Positions 7,114 through 8,673 of a stretch of DNA of 8,673 bases are shown here, one piece after another. Source of the DNA: Promethearchaeota archaeon. Lineage in GTDB: Archaea > Asgardarchaeota > Lokiarchaeia > Sigyniarchaeales > SOKP01. The notes beneath the pieces were generated by a model that worked only from the letters and a program-made list of their open reading frames with translations, searched no databases and had not been told where the DNA came from. The DNA is taken from NCBI GenBank assembly GCA_019894815.1, contig JAGXNU010000083.1:1-8673 (forward strand), written 5' to 3'. The position numbers were made by a program, and so were the translations under genes. How positions within the stretch are numbered: position 1 is the stretch's first letter; every line of letters starts with the position of its first letter.

Positions 7114-8421
7114 TTAGTTAGTTGATAAGTCTTTTTCAATAGATTCTCTAATTTCAGTGGCAGCTTTATGAGGTAATTTTCGTGCGACACGCATATCATC
7201 AGCCATTTCTGCTCCCCCTATGACTTCATGTGGTATGATATCGCCAAACATGTGGAAATTTGCATCATATCCATAAGGACAACAATTGAATAAGATGTTG
7301 CGATTCTCATCTATCTCGATATCATCAAGAGCTTTAAAAATTAGCTTCATTGATTTAGCTAAATCTTCCATTTGGTTTATTTTTAATTGAGTGAAGCGCC
7401 GGATATGTTCATTTGCATGAAATCTAATGTGATAGTTTCTTATGGGGCTTCCAGTGGTATAAAATGTCCAAAATTTCGTTTTTAATATAATCCGGTCGGT
7501 ATCCCCATGTGTTGTCTTACATAAATGACAATCTTTACCCATTTGTTTGAAAGCTTGTAAGTGGCTTTCTAACCGAGAACCGTGTCCATCACCATTAAGG
7601 TCAATGTATACTTGACCATGGATTCTAGGTTGGCTTCCGCCTACTTTACTTCCGATGTTAAAAAATGGGTTTACTGGAATATCGTAATAATCTCGTTCGA
7701 TAGCTTCTAAAATGCAATAAAGTATGGCTTCTTTCATTGATAAAAAGATTCCTGTTAGCACATCATCAGGCACAAGATCCAAACATAAGGAAGGGTAGAA
7801 ATTTCGTGATATTGTTACCAGATTAATTCCCCGAGCCAATTTTAAGTGTGGAGGTAAATTTTTCTCAATATAAACATCAATTTCTGGATCGATAACGCGT
7901 GCCATTGATGGATAACGATTAATTAATGTAAGTGCTTTACATTTTTCTGAGATCTTCTCAATTTTAGAGGGAGAATCTGAAAAGGGATTTTGCTTTCTTT
8001 TTTCATCTTCAGTAATGATTAGAGTATAACAATCATCATGATCGTTATCCATATCTCCATTCAACGGAGTTCCTTCAGTAATTGCCATAAAGACATCTTT
8101 ATAATCCTTCCAATATTTTTTAGAACGTTTTTGGAGGGAACTGTTCTTTTCAATTGCCTCAAAACCTTTAGGTCGTTGACCTCGAATAGGAGATAAATAA
8201 GCGTAATGTCCATAATATCGTTCTTTCTTTTTTTCTAATCCAAATTCATCAGTCGTGATTGTAGTGGTGGATAAAGGATCCCATCTTTTAATCGGGACAT
8301 CATAAATATCTTTAAAATTTTCCTTATTTATAATACCCCACTCCATGAAACTTGGAGAATATTCATTTTTATCAGATTTCTCTGGAATAATTCGCACCTT
8401 ATTAGAATAATTAATAACCAA
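7114..8421 (-). CDS. Galactose-1-phosphate uridylyltransferase-like protein (HIT superfamily, GalT branch), divergent
   Basis: GalT enzymes move a nucleotidyl group between sugar phosphates through a histidine intermediate. This 435-residue protein keeps the two-domain layout. RWDPL (46-50) and SPIRGQRP (77-84) match the family's N-terminal R.(N/D)PLTG and SP.R..RP pattern. NIGSKVGGSQPRIHGQ (255-270) matches N.G..AGAS..HPHGQ, keeping the nucleophile as His268 and the following Gln270. The second half has HIRFHANEH (331-339), a late FHMFGDIIP with His390, and GGAEM near 402-406, as in GalT C-termini. Two differences stand out. The first His of HPH, a zinc ligand in E. coli GalT, is Arg266. The N-terminal CxxC zinc motif is missing, although a CHLC occurs at 298-301. 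Substrate is therefore open: UDP-hexose exchange, ADP-glucose or another nucleotide-sugar phosphorylase, or a related reaction. Length is somewhat above the usual 330-370. TTG at 8421 directly follows an in-frame TGA; GTG at 8397 is an alternative start. It lies upstream of the nucleotidyltransferase on the same strand. Confidence 0.85.
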   Translation of the reverse strand: MVINYSNKVRIIPEKSDKNEYSPSFMEWGIINKENFKDIYDVPIKRWDPLSTTTITTDEFGLEKKKERYYGHYAYLSPIRGQRPKGFEAIEKNSSLQKRSKKYWKDYKDVFMAITEGTPLNGDMDNDHDDCYTLIITEDEKRKQNPFSDSPSKIEKISEKCKALTLINRYPSMARVIDPEIDVYIEKNLPPHLKLARGINLVTISRNFYPSLCLDLVPDDVLTGIFLSMKEAILYCILEAIERDYYDIPVNPFFNIGSKVGGSQPRIHGQVYIDLNGDGHGSRLESHLQAFKQMGKDCHLCKTTHGDTDRIILKTKFWTFYTTGSPIRNYHIRFHANEHIRRFTQLKINQMEDLAKSMKLIFKALDDIEIDENRNILFNCCPYGYDANFHMFGDIIPHEVIGGAEMADDMRVARKLPHKAATEIRESIEKDLSTN

Positions 8422-8445
8422 TCAGATAACAAATTTTAAATATTT

Positions 8446-8467
8446 AATGAATTTAGAATGAATTTAG
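8446..8467. repeat. Tandem 11-bp direct repeat
   Basis: AATGAATTTAG occurs at 8446-8456 and again immediately at 8457-8467. It lies about 25-45 bases upstream of the GalT-like start codon, just behind the candidate TATA box, where a regulator or TFB-contact element could sit. The short unit and AT-rich setting make chance possible. Confidence 0.85.
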
Positions 8468-8501
8468 AAATCTGGAAAAAAATAAAAAAATAAATGGGAT
8501 T

Positions 8502-8521
8502 TTATTATTATTATTATTATA
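8502..8521. repeat. Trinucleotide (TTA)6 tract
   Basis: Six full TTA units followed by TA. It is a simple-sequence tract outside any gene, so it could change length by slippage without affecting a reading frame. Confidence 0.9.
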
Positions 8522-8603
8522 AATTTAATGTTTTTTTATAAAAATTCAAATTTTTAAATTTTATTTTTAAATTTAACGTTTTTTAATAAAAATCAAAATT
8601 TTT
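8521..8603. repeat. Imperfect 35-bp direct repeat pair
   Basis: Bases 8521-8555 and 8569-8603 align without gaps at 31 of 35 positions. Both run AAATTTAA(T/C)G, a T-tract, an A-rich block and a closing T5. The copies are 48 bases apart, start to start. The A/T tracts suggest bent DNA. Whether the repeat is regulatory or an old duplication cannot be said. Confidence 0.8.
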
Positions 8604-8673
8604 GAACAAAAGTCTAATTCCTTTAAATTGACATGTTAGTATAAAATAAGAATAAATATGCATTATTATTCAT

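Larger units (their letters stand above)
8422..8673. other. Non-coding, very AT-rich region with repeats upstream of the GalT-like gene
   Basis: No open frame of useful length is seen on either strand in these 252 bases. The region should hold the promoter of the GalT-like gene; a box reading ATATTTAAAAT on the minus strand at about 8433-8443 is placed for a nearly leaderless start. The rest is homopolymer-rich DNA with the three repeats listed separately. An ATG at 8658 on the plus strand opens a frame that runs off the right edge, too short to judge. Confidence 0.6.

Noticed and set aside
8658..8673. Possible start of a plus-strand gene at the right edge
   Set aside because: Only five codons are visible, and a TATA-like box at about 8640 would start transcription beyond this ATG, so it cannot be supported.

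Overview
The window reads as a stretch of an AT-rich prokaryotic chromosome, most likely archaeal. Several genes have TATA-like AT boxes about 25-40 bases before the start with almost no leader, poly-T stretches follow stops, GTG and TTG starts are common, and coding is compact. An Asgard-type or similar uncultured archaeon would fit, but this is inference from style and composition. No rRNA, tRNA, CRISPR array or transposase was seen.

Layout. Bases 1-988 (minus, cut by the left edge) encode a phosphohexomutase-fold protein that has lost its catalytic serine. A divergent intergenic region follows, then a very large GH13 (alpha-amylase superfamily) protein on the plus strand (1224-4628, GTG start). 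Converging on it from the minus strand are two small four-helix membrane proteins (4651-5103 and 5140-5601) that are paralogues of each other. Next, also on the minus strand, come a sugar-phosphate nucleotidyltransferase with a C-terminal left-handed beta-helix (5759-6907, TTG start) and a divergent galactose-1-phosphate uridylyltransferase (GalT)-like protein of the HIT superfamily (7114-8421, TTG start). The right end (8422-8673) is non-coding, extremely AT-rich and repeat-bearing.

How the genes may work together. Leaving out the two membrane proteins, the four large genes are all of kinds that handle hexose phosphates, nucleotide sugars or alpha-glucans. A GalT-like enzyme would move a nucleotidyl group onto or off a sugar phosphate. 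The nucleotidyltransferase would make an NDP-sugar. The mutase-like pseudoenzyme could be a regulatory or partner subunit. The GH13 protein could cut or transfer alpha-glucosyl units. A cytoplasmic storage-glucan or glycoconjugate pathway is the simplest reading, but no substrate can be fixed from sequence.

The most interesting points are: the mutase without its phospho-serine, encoded near a nucleotidyltransferase whose relatives are often fused to just such a domain; the GH13 protein with Pro in place of the usual His before its third catalytic Asp and with large unassigned flanking regions; the GalT-like protein with Arg in place of the first His of HPH; and a perfect 33-bp tandem duplication in front of the nucleotidyltransferase.
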